From: Pseudemcibacter sp038106445
Lineage (GTDB): Bacteria > Pseudomonadota > Alphaproteobacteria > Sphingomonadales > Emcibacteraceae
Assembly (NCBI GenBank): GCA_038106445.1
Contig: JAYODU010000007.1
Location: 1-64,000, forward strand
Length of the DNA: 64,000 nucleotides
Direction: 5' to 3'
Position numbers and translations under genes: made by a program. Positions 1 through 8,414 of this stretch are shown piece after piece (the stretch's first letter is position 1; each line of letters starts with the position of its first letter). The notes beneath the pieces are model-generated. The model saw nothing but the letters and a program-made list of their open reading frames with translations. It was not told where the DNA came from and searched no databases.

Positions 1-154
1 GCTGTAAAGAAACCCGAATAGCAGCAAATCATCATGGTTTTACTGTTTTTTATAAAACCAAATCCGTCACAAAATTGCCATGATGTGATTTTATTGAATT
101 ACGAGATGAGTTCCGCTACATTGCGCGTGTGTTTGACCATTTTCGGATTATCGT

Positions 155-1219
155 ATGAAACTTCTACTATCTACCCTAACCATGTTCTTGTTAATGCTGA
201 ACTGCGCATTTGCCGACCTTGAAAAAGGATTTGCCGCCGCCCAGGCCGGTGATTTTAAAACAGCATTCAGGGAATACACCCTGGACGCCGAAGCAGGAAT
301 TCCTGAAGCACAATTTTTATTATCCAACATGTATTTTGATGGTCTTGGCACCACCTTTAACAGTGATGAAGGTATGCGCTGGCTTCGTGCAGCAGCGGAG
401 CAGGATCATCATGATGCACAATTTACACTCGGCATGCTTTATGCCAATGGTCGTTATGTTGAACAAAATGATGGTGAAGCATTTAATTGGTGTCTGAAAT
501 CGGCTGAAAACGGTAATCTGCTTGGATATTTTTCCGTCGCGATCTTTTATATGCAGGGTAAGGGAACAGAAGTAAATCAAACCCTTGGTCTGGAATGGCA
601 TAAAAAGGCTGCTGAACAGGGGCTATCGGAATCGCAAAATGCATTAAGTGTTATGTATAAAGCAGGCATCGGTGTTGAAAAGGATCTGGGTAAATCACTG
701 GAATATTTAAAAGCCGCCGCTGCAGGCGGGCACCCGACAGCCGTTGAAAAACTGAATGAGCTTGGCTTTAGTATAAATCTTGATACTAGCATTCCGTCAA
801 ATGCCATTATTGAACGTGCAGAATTTGCCCGTTACAGCGATGACATTGATAGTGCCTATAAGGCCTATCAGGAAGCTGCTGAAATGAATAATGCAATCGC
901 CCAGTATCAGATTGGCTATTTTCATCTGAATGGATTGGGTAGTCTGAATAAAAATTACATTGAAGCACATAAATGGTTCACAATTGCCGCAGAAAACGGT
1001 GACAGACTTGCCATTCATAATCTGGGTGTGATGGAAATGTTTGGTTATGGTCGCAGAGTGGACCTCATTAAGGCGGTAGCCTGGTTTTTAATCGCTGATA
1101 CTTTACAAAAGGATAGCGAAGCCGAAATACTTAAAACGCTTGTCCCTAATCTGACCCCGGAACAGATTGATGCAGTGGAAGAAGAAGCAAATAAATGGTT
1201 TGATACCCATCTGCGGTAA
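155..1219 (+). CDS. exported Sel1-repeat protein 1
   Basis: A 354-residue protein with a Sec signal peptide at residues 1-20 (hydrophobic core, cleavage after CAFA). The rest is Sel1-like repeats (about 36 residues each, alpha/alpha, TPR-related) with the usual pattern of paired Ala-Ala before Gly and an LG.MY.NG turn. About four lie at residues 45-200 and two or three more at 245-330, with a less regular linker between. Sel1 proteins are periplasmic or secreted scaffolds that bind other proteins; no catalytic motif is visible. It is the first of four Sel1 genes on this strand. The Shine-Dalgarno is weak, and the ATG was chosen because it gives an intact signal peptide. The specific role is unknown. 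Confidence 0.85.
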   Translation: MKLLLSTLTMFLLMLNCAFADLEKGFAAAQAGDFKTAFREYTLDAEAGIPEAQFLLSNMYFDGLGTTFNSDEGMRWLRAAAEQDHHDAQFTLGMLYANGRYVEQNDGEAFNWCLKSAENGNLLGYFSVAIFYMQGKGTEVNQTLGLEWHKKAAEQGLSESQNALSVMYKAGIGVEKDLGKSLEYLKAAAAGGHPTAVEKLNELGFSINLDTSIPSNAIIERAEFARYSDDIDSAYKAYQEAAEMNNAIAQYQIGYFHLNGLGSLNKNYIEAHKWFTIAAENGDRLAIHNLGVMEMFGYGRRVDLIKAVAWFLIADTLQKDSEAEILKTLVPNLTPEQIDAVEEEANKWFDTHLR

Positions 1220-1300
1220 TTTTCTGTTTTCTTCGGGGCAATTTGCGTTGCTGATCAAAAATTACTCGAATTCCATTCTGAAACCAATTAAAAGAACATA

Positions 1301-2230
1301 ATGAGAATTATTACAGCAGTCATAACTATCATTATTTTTGCACTCTCCCCTGCCCGTGCTGATATTGAAGCAGCGGATAAGGCTTTCGCTGATGGTGCCT
1401 ATCTGGCAGCGCGTACCGCATATGTGGTTGAAGCCGAAAAAGGCAACGCTCATGCCATGTTCCGTATTGCGGAAATGTACTGGAAAGGGCTTGGAATGCA
1501 GAAAAACAACGAACGCGCGCTTAACTGGTATAACCGTGCCGCCGAAGCCGGACATATGGAAGCGGCCTATCAGACAGCAACCATGTTTATGGATGGTGAC
1601 GTTGTATTGACAAATTACCGCAAAGCCGCAAGTCTTTTTGAAATTGCCCTTGATGGTGGTATCTATAAGGCGGGCCTTCCGCTTGGCCGTATATATTCAA
1701 CCAATGCAACTGGCAAAGTCGACATGCCGCACGCTGTCGAAGTGCTTGAAAAAGCAGTACTTGACCCATCCGGCGGGGAACATGTACGCGAAGCCGCCTA
1801 TTTTTTATCTCAAATTTATATTGGTGATAATCACGGCCTTGAAAAAAGTGAAGAAATCTCCCTTAAATGGCGCGAAATTGCTGCTGAAAACGGCCATATT
1901 GCGGCGATGGCTGATGTGGCGCTCAGGTATTATAACGGAAATGGTGTTCAGAAGGATCCGGAAAAGGCCATGCGTTTGATGACTGTTGCGGCAGAAAGTG
2001 GCCATGCCGCCTCACAATATAATCTTGGTATTTTCCATTATCAGGGTGTTGGTACTGATGTAAATTACGGCAAAGCACTTATGTGGTTTATTGTCGCTCA
2101 GAACACGGATCCAAGTACGGATACCGGAACAATAGAGCAGTTCAAAAAGTCCCTTACCGCTGAACAGGTCACCGCAGCAGAAGGTCAGGCCGCACGCATT
2201 ATTGAGAATATTTCATCGGAAAGCCCATGA
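1301..2230 (+). CDS. exported Sel1-repeat protein 2
   Basis: A 309-residue protein with a signal peptide at residues 1-20 (cleavage after PARA) followed by Sel1 repeats over most of the mature chain. Examples are the segments around residues 47-90 and 185-260 with AA..GH..A spacing. The mature N-terminus (DIEAADKAF) resembles that of the Sel1 gene at 3862, so these two are probably the closest paralogues. The stop codon overlaps the start of the next gene by four bases, which implies translational coupling. The predicted role is a periplasmic protein-binding scaffold; the partner is unknown. Confidence 0.85.
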   Translation: MRIITAVITIIIFALSPARADIEAADKAFADGAYLAARTAYVVEAEKGNAHAMFRIAEMYWKGLGMQKNNERALNWYNRAAEAGHMEAAYQTATMFMDGDVVLTNYRKAASLFEIALDGGIYKAGLPLGRIYSTNATGKVDMPHAVEVLEKAVLDPSGGEHVREAAYFLSQIYIGDNHGLEKSEEISLKWREIAAENGHIAAMADVALRYYNGNGVQKDPEKAMRLMTVAAESGHAASQYNLGIFHYQGVGTDVNYGKALMWFIVAQNTDPSTDTGTIEQFKKSLTAEQVTAAEGQAARIIENISSESP

Positions 2231-3063
2231 TGAAAAAAAATTGGTTACTTGCTTTATTTCTGGTTCTGCCCGCTGGCAATGTTACAACCGCTCAACAAGA
2301 ATTCAGTAGCAGCAAATTTGAAATTCTTGAAATTGAAGATGCTATAACTTCCGGTGATTTTCCGTATGCTTATGATCTTGCATTACCGCTCGCAAATGCC
2401 GGACATCCTCAGGCGGAATTTATCCTAGGAACCATGAAGCAGAACGGGTGGGGTGTCCCACAAAATTATCCTGATGCTATAAATTGGTACCTGCGCTCAG
2501 GTGAACACGGTAACGGTGACGGGGCTTATAATGCTGGCGTTCTTACCCTGAACGGACGCGGGGTCAATGCCGATCCTGAAAAAGCAATAACCTATTTTGA
2601 AATTGCCGCTGCGCTTAACCACGCCCCTGCCCTTTATAATCTTGGCATTATTTATCAGGGCAATTACGGAATTAGCCCTGATTTACCAAAATCTTTTGAT
2701 TATTTTGTCATGGCCGGGCAGCTTGGCCATCCCCAGGCGATTTATCGCGCAGGACTACATTTTGCTAATGGTATAGGGACAATCCAGGACTTCATAAAAG
2801 CACACCAGTGGTTTGAAGCGGCCGCAACTTATAATTATCATCCGGCGCAATATGAACTTGCGTTGCTTTATCTTGATGGCCGCGGTGGCAATATTGATAA
2901 AGTAGAAGGTTTAAAATGGCTTCTCATTGCGCAAGTGGGTGATCAGGAAACATACCGTGAAAAAACCGCTGAAGTTGCAGTTGCCCTAACCGAAGATGAA
3001 CAAAATGCTGCAAGGGAAGCATCCGCAGCCTGGCTAACAGAATTTGCAAAGCGAAGTCGGTAA
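2227..3063 (+). CDS. exported Sel1-repeat protein 3
   Basis: A 278-residue protein with a signal peptide of about 22 residues (cleavage near TTA/QQ) and roughly five Sel1 repeats from residue 45 to 230. The pattern ALYNLGIIYQGN, with a later GLHFANGIG, is typical. The start overlaps the preceding Sel1 gene by four bases (ATGA), so the two are co-translated. The C-terminal part resembles its neighbours in carrying a WLLIA segment followed by a short charged helix. No enzymatic motif is seen. It probably forms a periplasmic assembly with the adjacent paralogues. Confidence 0.85.
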   Translation: MMKKNWLLALFLVLPAGNVTTAQQEFSSSKFEILEIEDAITSGDFPYAYDLALPLANAGHPQAEFILGTMKQNGWGVPQNYPDAINWYLRSGEHGNGDGAYNAGVLTLNGRGVNADPEKAITYFEIAAALNHAPALYNLGIIYQGNYGISPDLPKSFDYFVMAGQLGHPQAIYRAGLHFANGIGTIQDFIKAHQWFEAAATYNYHPAQYELALLYLDGRGGNIDKVEGLKWLLIAQVGDQETYREKTAEVAVALTEDEQNAAREASAAWLTEFAKRSR

Positions 3064-3147
3064 TTTCAGCAACAACAATATTTAAAGTGATTTATATTAT
3101 TATTCATTGAGAAAAAGTGAAGTGTTTATAAGGGGATAAAAATTATC

Positions 3148-3765
3148 ATGACCTGGATCAAAACAATTCCTTACGAGGAAGCAAAGGGAAAATTAAAAAC
3201 GCTTTATGATCGTGTAAAGGGGCCGGATAATAACGTTGATAACATTATGATGGCCCATTCATTGCGCCCGCATACGATGGAAGCCCATATGGCAATATAT
3301 AAGCGAGTGCTTCATCATAATGGTAATGAAATTCCCAAAGCATTTCTTGAATGCATCGGTGTTTATGTTTCAATCCTGAATAAATGTTCTTACTGTGTAG
3401 ACCATCATCATGCAGGTATGGCACGGCTTCTGAAAGCTGAAGGTTATGATGATGACCGCGCCATTGAAATCCGGGCCGCGCTCGAAATTCACCGCCCGCA
3501 GGATACATTTGATGATAAACACGCTATAATGCTTAAATACGCTAAATACTTAACCCAGAGCCCATCGGAACTGACCCACCACATAATTGAAAAAATGAGA
3601 AAAGCCGGGGTAACTGACGGTGAAATTCTGGAAGTTAATCAGGTTGTTTCCTATTTTAATTATGCAAACCGTACTGTTCTGGGGCTTGGGGTCTGTACGG
3701 ATGGAGATATCATCGGCTTAAGCCCAAATAACAATGATGATCCCGATGACTGGGGACATAAATAA
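3148..3765 (+). CDS. AhpD-like / carboxymuconolactone decarboxylase-family peroxidase-related protein
   Basis: A 205-residue cytosolic all-helical protein. Residues 80-87 hold a C-x-x-C pair (CSYC, C80 and C83) followed by a histidine at 87, the redox motif of AhpD and uncharacterised peroxidase-related enzymes. Family members use the dithiol to reduce peroxides or peroxiredoxin partners. A good purine-rich ribosome site (AGGGGATAA) precedes the ATG. It sits between Sel1 genes with 84 bases to the upstream stop. It has no signal peptide, so it is probably not part of the same exported complex. The reducing partner is unknown. Confidence 0.8.
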   Translation: MTWIKTIPYEEAKGKLKTLYDRVKGPDNNVDNIMMAHSLRPHTMEAHMAIYKRVLHHNGNEIPKAFLECIGVYVSILNKCSYCVDHHHAGMARLLKAEGYDDDRAIEIRAALEIHRPQDTFDDKHAIMLKYAKYLTQSPSELTHHIIEKMRKAGVTDGEILEVNQVVSYFNYANRTVLGLGVCTDGDIIGLSPNNNDDPDDWGHK

Positions 3766-3861
3766 TATCCTGAACGCTTTAGTCATCCCCTGTTCATCTA
3801 ATTTCCGGCATAATTCGGATAAATTAAGTTTAAATTGAGTATGATTATAAGGTTTAAAAAG

Positions 3862-4797
3862 ATGAAAAAACTTATTTTTACCCTTTTAATGACAATGGCG
3901 ACCCCTGCCCATGCCGATATAGAAACCGCAAACAAGGCCCATGACGAAGAAAATTACCGTCTTGCCTTTGGTGAATATCTGAACGAAGCCAAGGCTGGCA
4001 ATACAGAAGCAATGGTCATGGTCGGGCTTTATTATGCCGACGGCCTTCATGTAATGAAAAGTGATGAGAAGGCCAACGAATGGATGCTTAAGGCCGCCGA
4101 ACTTGGTGATCCTATCGCCCAGCGAAATATGGGTATCGGTTATAAATTCGGTCTTGGTAATCTGACAAAAGACGAAGAAAAGGCCTTCAGCTGGTTTGAA
4201 CAGGCCGCAAAGCAAAATGAACTGGACAGCCAGTTTGAACTGGCCAGTGCCTATCACTACGGGATTGGCACAAAAACCAATCTCGATGAAGCGCGTCTTT
4301 GGTATATGAAAGCCGCCGACGCCGGCGACAGCCGCGCACAATATAACCTTGCAAGCATGTATGCATCCGGTGATGGCGTGGCGCAGGATGATACCGTTGC
4401 CAATATGTGGCTGGAAAAGGCCGCAGAACAAAATAACCATGAAGCGCTTTTTACAATGGGGCTTATAAACCATAATGGCGATCAGGGGGGCCAGGATTTC
4501 GCCGCCGCCGCTGATTATTTTGAACGCGCCTTCATCGAAGGAAAGGCAGAGGCCGCCTCTTATATGGCTGAATATGCCTATCTTGGCAGTGACCGGGATA
4601 AAGACCCGGTTGAAGCGTTGATGTGGATCATGCTGGGTACAGAAATAAGTTCCACCATGCCTGGTGGCCAGTTAAGCCCGCAAACGCTTAAACGGTTACA
4701 GCAAAATCGTTCTTTCCTTGAAGATGAGCTAAGTGATGAACAGGTAAATGAAGCAAAGCAACGCTTTGATGCTTTTATGAAAGATCGTTTGCAGTAG
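3862..4797 (+). CDS. exported Sel1-repeat protein 4
   Basis: An exported Sel1-repeat protein of about 311 residues. An upstream ATG at 3841 is in frame, but the ATG at 3862 gives a clean signal peptide (MKKL start, cleavage after PAHA) and has an AAGG ribosome site at good spacing, so it is preferred. About six Sel1 repeats fill residues 30-240, and the C-terminus is a charged helical tail. The mature start DIETANKAH matches the Sel1 gene at 1301, showing recent paralogy. Its last 23 bases overlap a convergent membrane-protein gene. Confidence 0.82.
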   Translation: MKKLIFTLLMTMATPAHADIETANKAHDEENYRLAFGEYLNEAKAGNTEAMVMVGLYYADGLHVMKSDEKANEWMLKAAELGDPIAQRNMGIGYKFGLGNLTKDEEKAFSWFEQAAKQNELDSQFELASAYHYGIGTKTNLDEARLWYMKAADAGDSRAQYNLASMYASGDGVAQDDTVANMWLEKAAEQNNHEALFTMGLINHNGDQGGQDFAAAADYFERAFIEGKAEAASYMAEYAYLGSDRDKDPVEALMWIMLGTEISSTMPGGQLSPQTLKRLQQNRSFLEDELSDEQVNEAKQRFDAFMKDRLQ

Positions 4798-5059
4798 GAT
4801 TATGATCCTTGCCGCGCATTTTTCGTATGATCACGAATGCATAAACGCCGGCAAAAAAACTCGTACTCACCAGAAAAAGCCCGATCGGCATTAATGCGGC
4901 ATATATATCCTTCGCCAGCAGAATGATAATCAGCGCAAGCGCCAAAATACTGAAACAAATATAATAAACCGCCTGTTTGGGTTTTGCGTCGCACCAGATA
5001 TAAACCGCAAGGGAAAACGGTATAATAAAAATAATAACGATAAGAACAATTTCACTCAA
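4775..5059 (-). CDS. small three-helix membrane protein
   Basis: A 94-residue protein with three predicted membrane helices (about residues 3-20, 30-48 and 53-75) and a positively charged C-terminal tail. No family was recognised. It starts with TTG, and that codon overlaps by two bases the TGA stop of an upstream reading-frame remnant (5056-5151), so it was once translationally coupled to a larger gene now lost. Its 3' end overlaps the Sel1 gene tail to tail. Expression after loss of the partner is uncertain. Confidence 0.55.
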   Translation of the reverse strand: MSEIVLIVIIFIIPFSLAVYIWCDAKPKQAVYYICFSILALALIIILLAKDIYAALMPIGLFLVSTSFFAGVYAFVIIRKMRGKDHNPTANDLS

Positions 5060-5151
5060 AGCAGTCCCTTATCTTCAAGGATTTTCCGCGCGATTTCATA
5101 TTCTGTAAGATTCCTGTGGATGCGCACTTCACCAAGTATTTCAGGTGGCCG
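5056..5151 (-). pseudogene. C-terminal remnant of an unidentified gene
   Basis: On the minus strand an open segment from 5151 to a TGA at 5056-5058 encodes about 31 residues ending in KILEDKGLL, with coding-like composition. It is closed upstream by a stop codon, so only a tail remains. The stop overlaps the TTG start of the membrane protein downstream. That TGA/TTG overlap is a typical operon arrangement and is the main reason to think this was once a real gene. The family was not recognised. Confidence 0.35.
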
Positions 5152-5414
5152 TTAAAGTTTCAGGTGACATTATGTATCCTACATATGAAGAAGGCGATAT
5201 TATATTTTATGTTCGAAACGGTATCGATATCGATGAAAATGAATCTCTGGGAAAACAATGCATCATAAAAACCACTGATGGCCCCATATATATTAAACGA
5301 CTGTCCCGTGGATCCTCCCCCAGGCTATATCATCTTGAAAGCCATAATGCGCCGCCAATGCATGACCGGGCGATAGATTGGGCCGCGCGGGTTCTTTATG
5401 TGAAGAAATCCTGA
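5145..5414 (+). CDS. S24 (LexA/phage-repressor type) C-terminal domain fragment lacking the catalytic serine
   Basis: About 89 residues matching the peptidase-S24 fold of LexA-type repressors. The substrate-groove motif V-x-G-D-S-M-x-P reads VSGDIMYP, so isoleucine replaces the catalytic serine. The GD pair of the EEGD motif and the catalytic lysine in IKRL are kept. The N-terminal helix-turn-helix of full repressors is absent, and the frame is open only from 5109. Either this is a decayed phage-type repressor or a non-cleaving dimerisation module. The start (GTG at 5145) is arbitrary. It sits among other regulator fragments, which favours decay. Confidence 0.5.
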   Translation: MAVKVSGDIMYPTYEEGDIIFYVRNGIDIDENESLGKQCIIKTTDGPIYIKRLSRGSSPRLYHLESHNAPPMHDRAIDWAARVLYVKKS

Positions 5415-5444
5415 ATGTGAAATTCTGTCCTTTTGGATTTTATG

Positions 5445-5595
5445 TTATTTGCAACTCTTTATCTTTATGTCCGTGAATGGAAGTCAGCTCACCATCAATC
5501 TGATCTGCATTCTGTTCATCAGATCGATATTCCAGAATATCACCGGGCTGGCAGTTCAGATAGCTGCAAATTGCTTCAAGTGTCTTTTGCAGCGA
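5445..5595 (-). pseudogene. C-terminal fragment of a small XRE/Cro-type HTH regulator
   Basis: The minus-strand frame between stops at 5596-5598 and 5445-5447 encodes a segment containing LEAICSYLNCQPGDILEY. This is the highly characteristic end of the short Cro/CI-type HTH family (YozG-like; normal form ICKALDCQPGDILEY). The first 40-45 residues, including the recognition helix, are missing, and a stop codon directly precedes the fragment. It is therefore a non-functional remnant. Plus-strand reading of the same DNA gives no sensible protein. Confidence 0.6.
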
Positions 5596-5659
5596 TTATT
5601 CTCCTTATTGCAATGAAGTCTTATTTTAATTAAAATGTCAGAAAAACAGGGTATTTGTC

Positions 5660-6115
5660 ATGAAATTGGTAACATCATTACTAATATTTTTATCTGCGCT
5701 CTTTCTTGCTTCTTGTGGTGAAGAGGCCCCTGCCGGCCCCGATCTTTCGAATGTGGCGGTGCGTGACCAAAACTATTTCATTGAAATTTATAATCGTTGT
5801 TCGATCAATAATTCAATAATGGATTGTAACTGTGTAGCCCACGTAAATGTGGAACATCGCGATGCTGCCTATGACATTTATGCGGCGGAATATGAAACAA
5901 GGCATAAACCCGCGCTCGAAGCGGAAATTGCAACCAAAGCTGCGATCCTTGCTGAAAAAACAAAAAACCTGTCAGATGAACGTGTACTGGAAGCATTGGA
6001 ACTTGAGCTTCATGATCTGGAAGCAAAATTAAAAGTAGGTGTAGATAATATTGATGACTTTGAACTGCCCTTCCTGCCGGCTGGTGCGACAGATGCGTGC
6101 ATAATCAGTAATTGA
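5660..6115 (+). CDS. hypothetical lipoprotein
   Basis: A 151-residue protein with a lipoprotein signal: a hydrophobic stretch at residues 4-15 and lipobox LASC with the lipidated cysteine at residue 19. The mature part has three close cysteines (near residues 47-58) in a CSIN...CNC arrangement. A charged helical segment follows at about residues 85-125 that may form a coiled coil, and a further Cys lies near the C-terminus. No named family was recognised. It stands alone between the regulator fragments and the convergent PDZ lipoprotein. Confidence 0.65.
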   Translation: MKLVTSLLIFLSALFLASCGEEAPAGPDLSNVAVRDQNYFIEIYNRCSINNSIMDCNCVAHVNVEHRDAAYDIYAAEYETRHKPALEAEIATKAAILAEKTKNLSDERVLEALELELHDLEAKLKVGVDNIDDFELPFLPAGATDACIISN

Positions 6116-6207
6116 TGCTCAGAGTCCGGTTATCTCAAAAACCCTAATTTAGTTAATTGTTTTATTTTCACACATCCTGTATAGTTTTTACGTAGTTATA
6201 TTGAAAC

Positions 6208-7014
6208 TCAGCTTGTGGTTTCATCAGCCTTTTTTTCAAAAACTATATTAACCTGTTTCCCATTTTTTAGAAGGCCAAGTGTAATTGTTTCACCGGTTTT
6301 TTCCAAATTCCCGATCATAACCTGGGCATGGCGGCTATCGGTTACTTTTACATCATTTACGGCAACCAGCACATCACCCGGAACAATATCCGCCAGAAAC
6401 CCGGGCGAATTTGTAAGCACCACATCAATATAGGCACCTGTATTCCGTCCCAGATCAGACCGTTCTGTCAGGCCTAAATCGCGCATCACAAGGCCAAGTC
6501 TCAGCGCATTATTGGATTTCACCATAAATATGGCCCATTGGTTATAATTATCATAGGTGCGCATATAAGGCACCGTCACCGTATCACGCACCGTCACAGC
6601 ATCCCGCACAACAACGCGATCACCATCACTATTTGTGATCACCCGCTTTACATATGTGGTTCGGTAATAATCCTGATAATCGTAATCAATATAGCTCTGG
6701 GTATCTGTATATTCTGAAGAAATCAGCACGTGGGTTGCGCCAACGTCCTTGGCTTTACGGATTGCATTACCTTCGCTTTCCACAAGTCCGTTAAACGCGC
6801 TTTCACCAATTACAACATAATTATGTTCGCGGTATCTTTGCACATCCGCATTAATGTCATTGCTTCTGAGTATGTTTGGTTCCTGTTCTACCCCAAGGGC
6901 AATGAGGTCAGGGTTTAACCTTGGATCCATATAACTTTGATAACTTGATCCAAACTGCCCTGTGCCACAGGCACTTATAAGCAACATCAACCAGACACAT
7001 AAAAATAATCTCAT
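6208..7014 (-). CDS. PDZ-domain lipoprotein
   Basis: A lipoprotein of about 268 residues. The ATG at 7014 is preferred because GAGG lies six bases upstream and it gives a short signal with lipobox LISAC. A longer in-frame start at 7053 would add 13 unlikely residues. The N-terminal 150 residues form a domain shared with the lipoprotein at 7113 (YVVIGES...VGATHVL...VPY). The C-terminal 100 residues are a PDZ domain: the GAYIDVVLTNSPGFLADI segment, then GDVLVAVND and a VxIGNLEKTG loop. PDZ domains bind C-termini or unfolded segments; no protease domain is attached. It lies 99 bp downstream of its paralogue and is probably co-transcribed with it. Confidence 0.8.
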   Translation of the reverse strand: MRLFLCVWLMLLISACGTGQFGSSYQSYMDPRLNPDLIALGVEQEPNILRSNDINADVQRYREHNYVVIGESAFNGLVESEGNAIRKAKDVGATHVLISSEYTDTQSYIDYDYQDYYRTTYVKRVITNSDGDRVVVRDAVTVRDTVTVPYMRTYDNYNQWAIFMVKSNNALRLGLVMRDLGLTERSDLGRNTGAYIDVVLTNSPGFLADIVPGDVLVAVNDVKVTDSRHAQVMIGNLEKTGETITLGLLKNGKQVNIVFEKKADETTS

Positions 7015-7112
7015 CACAAACCTCGGCTCTCCTGCCCTCACAAACAGTTGCATATGGAAATAATACAGCTAAAAACCTGAACCGGCACTGAATGATTTTA
7101 ATCAAAAAACAA

Positions 7113-7625
7113 TCATTGGACCGCTTTAAGTTTCACTAGATACACGGCTTTATGCCTGTATATTGCGAATTTCTTGTAATAGGGAACGGCAACCGGGTCC
7201 GGTATGGCTTGATATACAGGATAGTAACGGCCGTTTATCAACTGTACTTCACGGACATAATCATAATTTTCGTAGAATTTGTATGCCTTTTTTTGTGCAT
7301 CATAAAGATATTCGATCTTGACCAGAATGTGGGTCACACCCAATTTTTCCCCAATATTGACGGCATCATCAAACTTTTCCGGCGGGGCGTTGAAATCACT
7401 TTCGCCAAGTACAATATAATTTTGGTCCGTAAATGTTTTAAGATCATCATCAAAATTTTCGCTGATGATAAGCCGTGGCCGCGCCCCTTTATCAAGCATA
7501 AAGGCATCCACTTCCCCGACTGGTTCCACCAGCTGCCGGTATGTTTTGCTATAGTTACCCGACCCCGCACAACCGGCAAGCAACGAAACGAAAACAGCAA
7601 ACAATATTTTAAGCGTAATATTCAT
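7113..7625 (-). CDS. lipoprotein paralogous to the N-domain of the PDZ lipoprotein
   Basis: A 170-residue lipoprotein with lipobox LLAGC (Cys at residue 19). The mature domain matches the first domain of the next gene down in the same order: Y-I-V-L-G-E-S at about residue 70, a VTHIL strand, a tyrosine-rich YENYDYVREV stretch and a VPYYKKF segment. It has no PDZ domain. The two genes look like a duplication in which one copy gained or lost the PDZ module. The function is unknown; an outer-membrane or periplasmic location is expected. Confidence 0.75.
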   Translation of the reverse strand: MNITLKILFAVFVSLLAGCAGSGNYSKTYRQLVEPVGEVDAFMLDKGARPRLIISENFDDDLKTFTDQNYIVLGESDFNAPPEKFDDAVNIGEKLGVTHILVKIEYLYDAQKKAYKFYENYDYVREVQLINGRYYPVYQAIPDPVAVPYYKKFAIYRHKAVYLVKLKAVQ

Positions 7626-7713
7626 GGCACTAATCTATGTTATTTCCCAACATTTTTCAATTTCTTGCTTGATCAGATTAACGTATTATGCGAAACACAG
7701 CTTTCCTGTCTCA

Positions 7714-7787
7714 GGCGCGGTGGCGGAATGGCTACGCAGCGGATTGCAAATCCGTCTATACCGGTTCGATTCCGGTCCGCGCCTCCA
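7714..7787 (+). tRNA. tRNA-Cys (anticodon GCA)
   Basis: A 74-base cloverleaf with encoded CCA end (7785-7787). The seven-base acceptor stem begins GGCGCGG and pairs with the 3' strand CCGCGCC. The anticodon loop TTGCAAA places GCA at 7746-7748 on a stem closed by GCGGA/TCCGT, and the T-arm contains GGTTCGATTCC. GCA reads UGU and UGC, so this is tRNA-Cys. It stands alone, with no adjacent tRNA and no obvious attachment-site duplication nearby. Confidence 0.95.
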
Positions 7788-7977
7788 CTTTTAACGCAAG
7801 AATCAACTCACCGGGATAGATATTTATTCTGTTGTCGTTGCCAGTTAACATTCACAAGAGGCGCGCTTAAGGTTTTTCCCCTAAGTATATAGAAAACTAA
7901 TACAAATTTGATCCCTATCAATTGCATTGTTTACGGTGTTGGTTAAATTAAAGATAGCTATAACAATAGGACAAAAA

Positions 7978-8412
7978 ATGCAGCTTACTTTTCTTGGTGC
8001 GACAGGGACCATAACTGGGTCAAAATACCTGCTGGAATATGTCGACCGGAAAATACTGATCGATTGCGTCCTTTTTTAGGGATATAAGGAACTGCGGCTT
8101 CGAAACTGGGAATCGCTTCCTGTCGAGCCGTCTGAACTTGATGCCGTTATCCTTACCAATGAACATATTGATCATTCGGGGTATGTGCCGCTTTTGATAA
8201 AAAATGGCTATACAGGCCCGATTTATGCTACCCCGGCGACCACAGATCTTTGTAAAATACTGCTACCTGACAGCGGCCATCTGCACGAAGAAGACGCCCG
8301 CCGTGCCAACCGCTATGGTTATCCCCGTCATAACCCCGCTCTGGCACTGTATACCCGTGATGATGCACTGGACTCGCTCGATCATTTCAGGGATATTCCC
8401 TACGAAACACCA
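7978..8412 (+). pseudogene. truncated MBL-fold beta-CASP RNA-processing nuclease
   Basis: The frame from the ATG at 7978 (with AGGA ribosome site) reads as the N-terminus of an MBL/beta-CASP ribonuclease: FLGATGTITGSKY, then LIDCVLF, GYKELR and NWESLP. A TAG at 8077-8079 interrupts it where the family usually has glutamine (a CAG to TAG change). The metal motif H-x-H-x-D-H reads N-E-H-I-D-H, losing the first histidine. Homology ends near 8412 at DIPYETPH, where the sequence switches into the opposite-strand sensor remnant. So it is triply inactivated: nonsense, catalytic substitution and truncation. Confidence 0.8.
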
Positions 8413-8414
8413 CA

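Noticed and set aside
34..222. Plus-strand frame at the window start
   Set aside because: Overlaps the signal-peptide region of the first Sel1 gene in another frame and shows no coding features.
7700..7800. tRNA-Cys as an integration site for a mobile element
   Set aside because: No duplicated tRNA 3' end and no integrase or phage gene were found nearby in the window.
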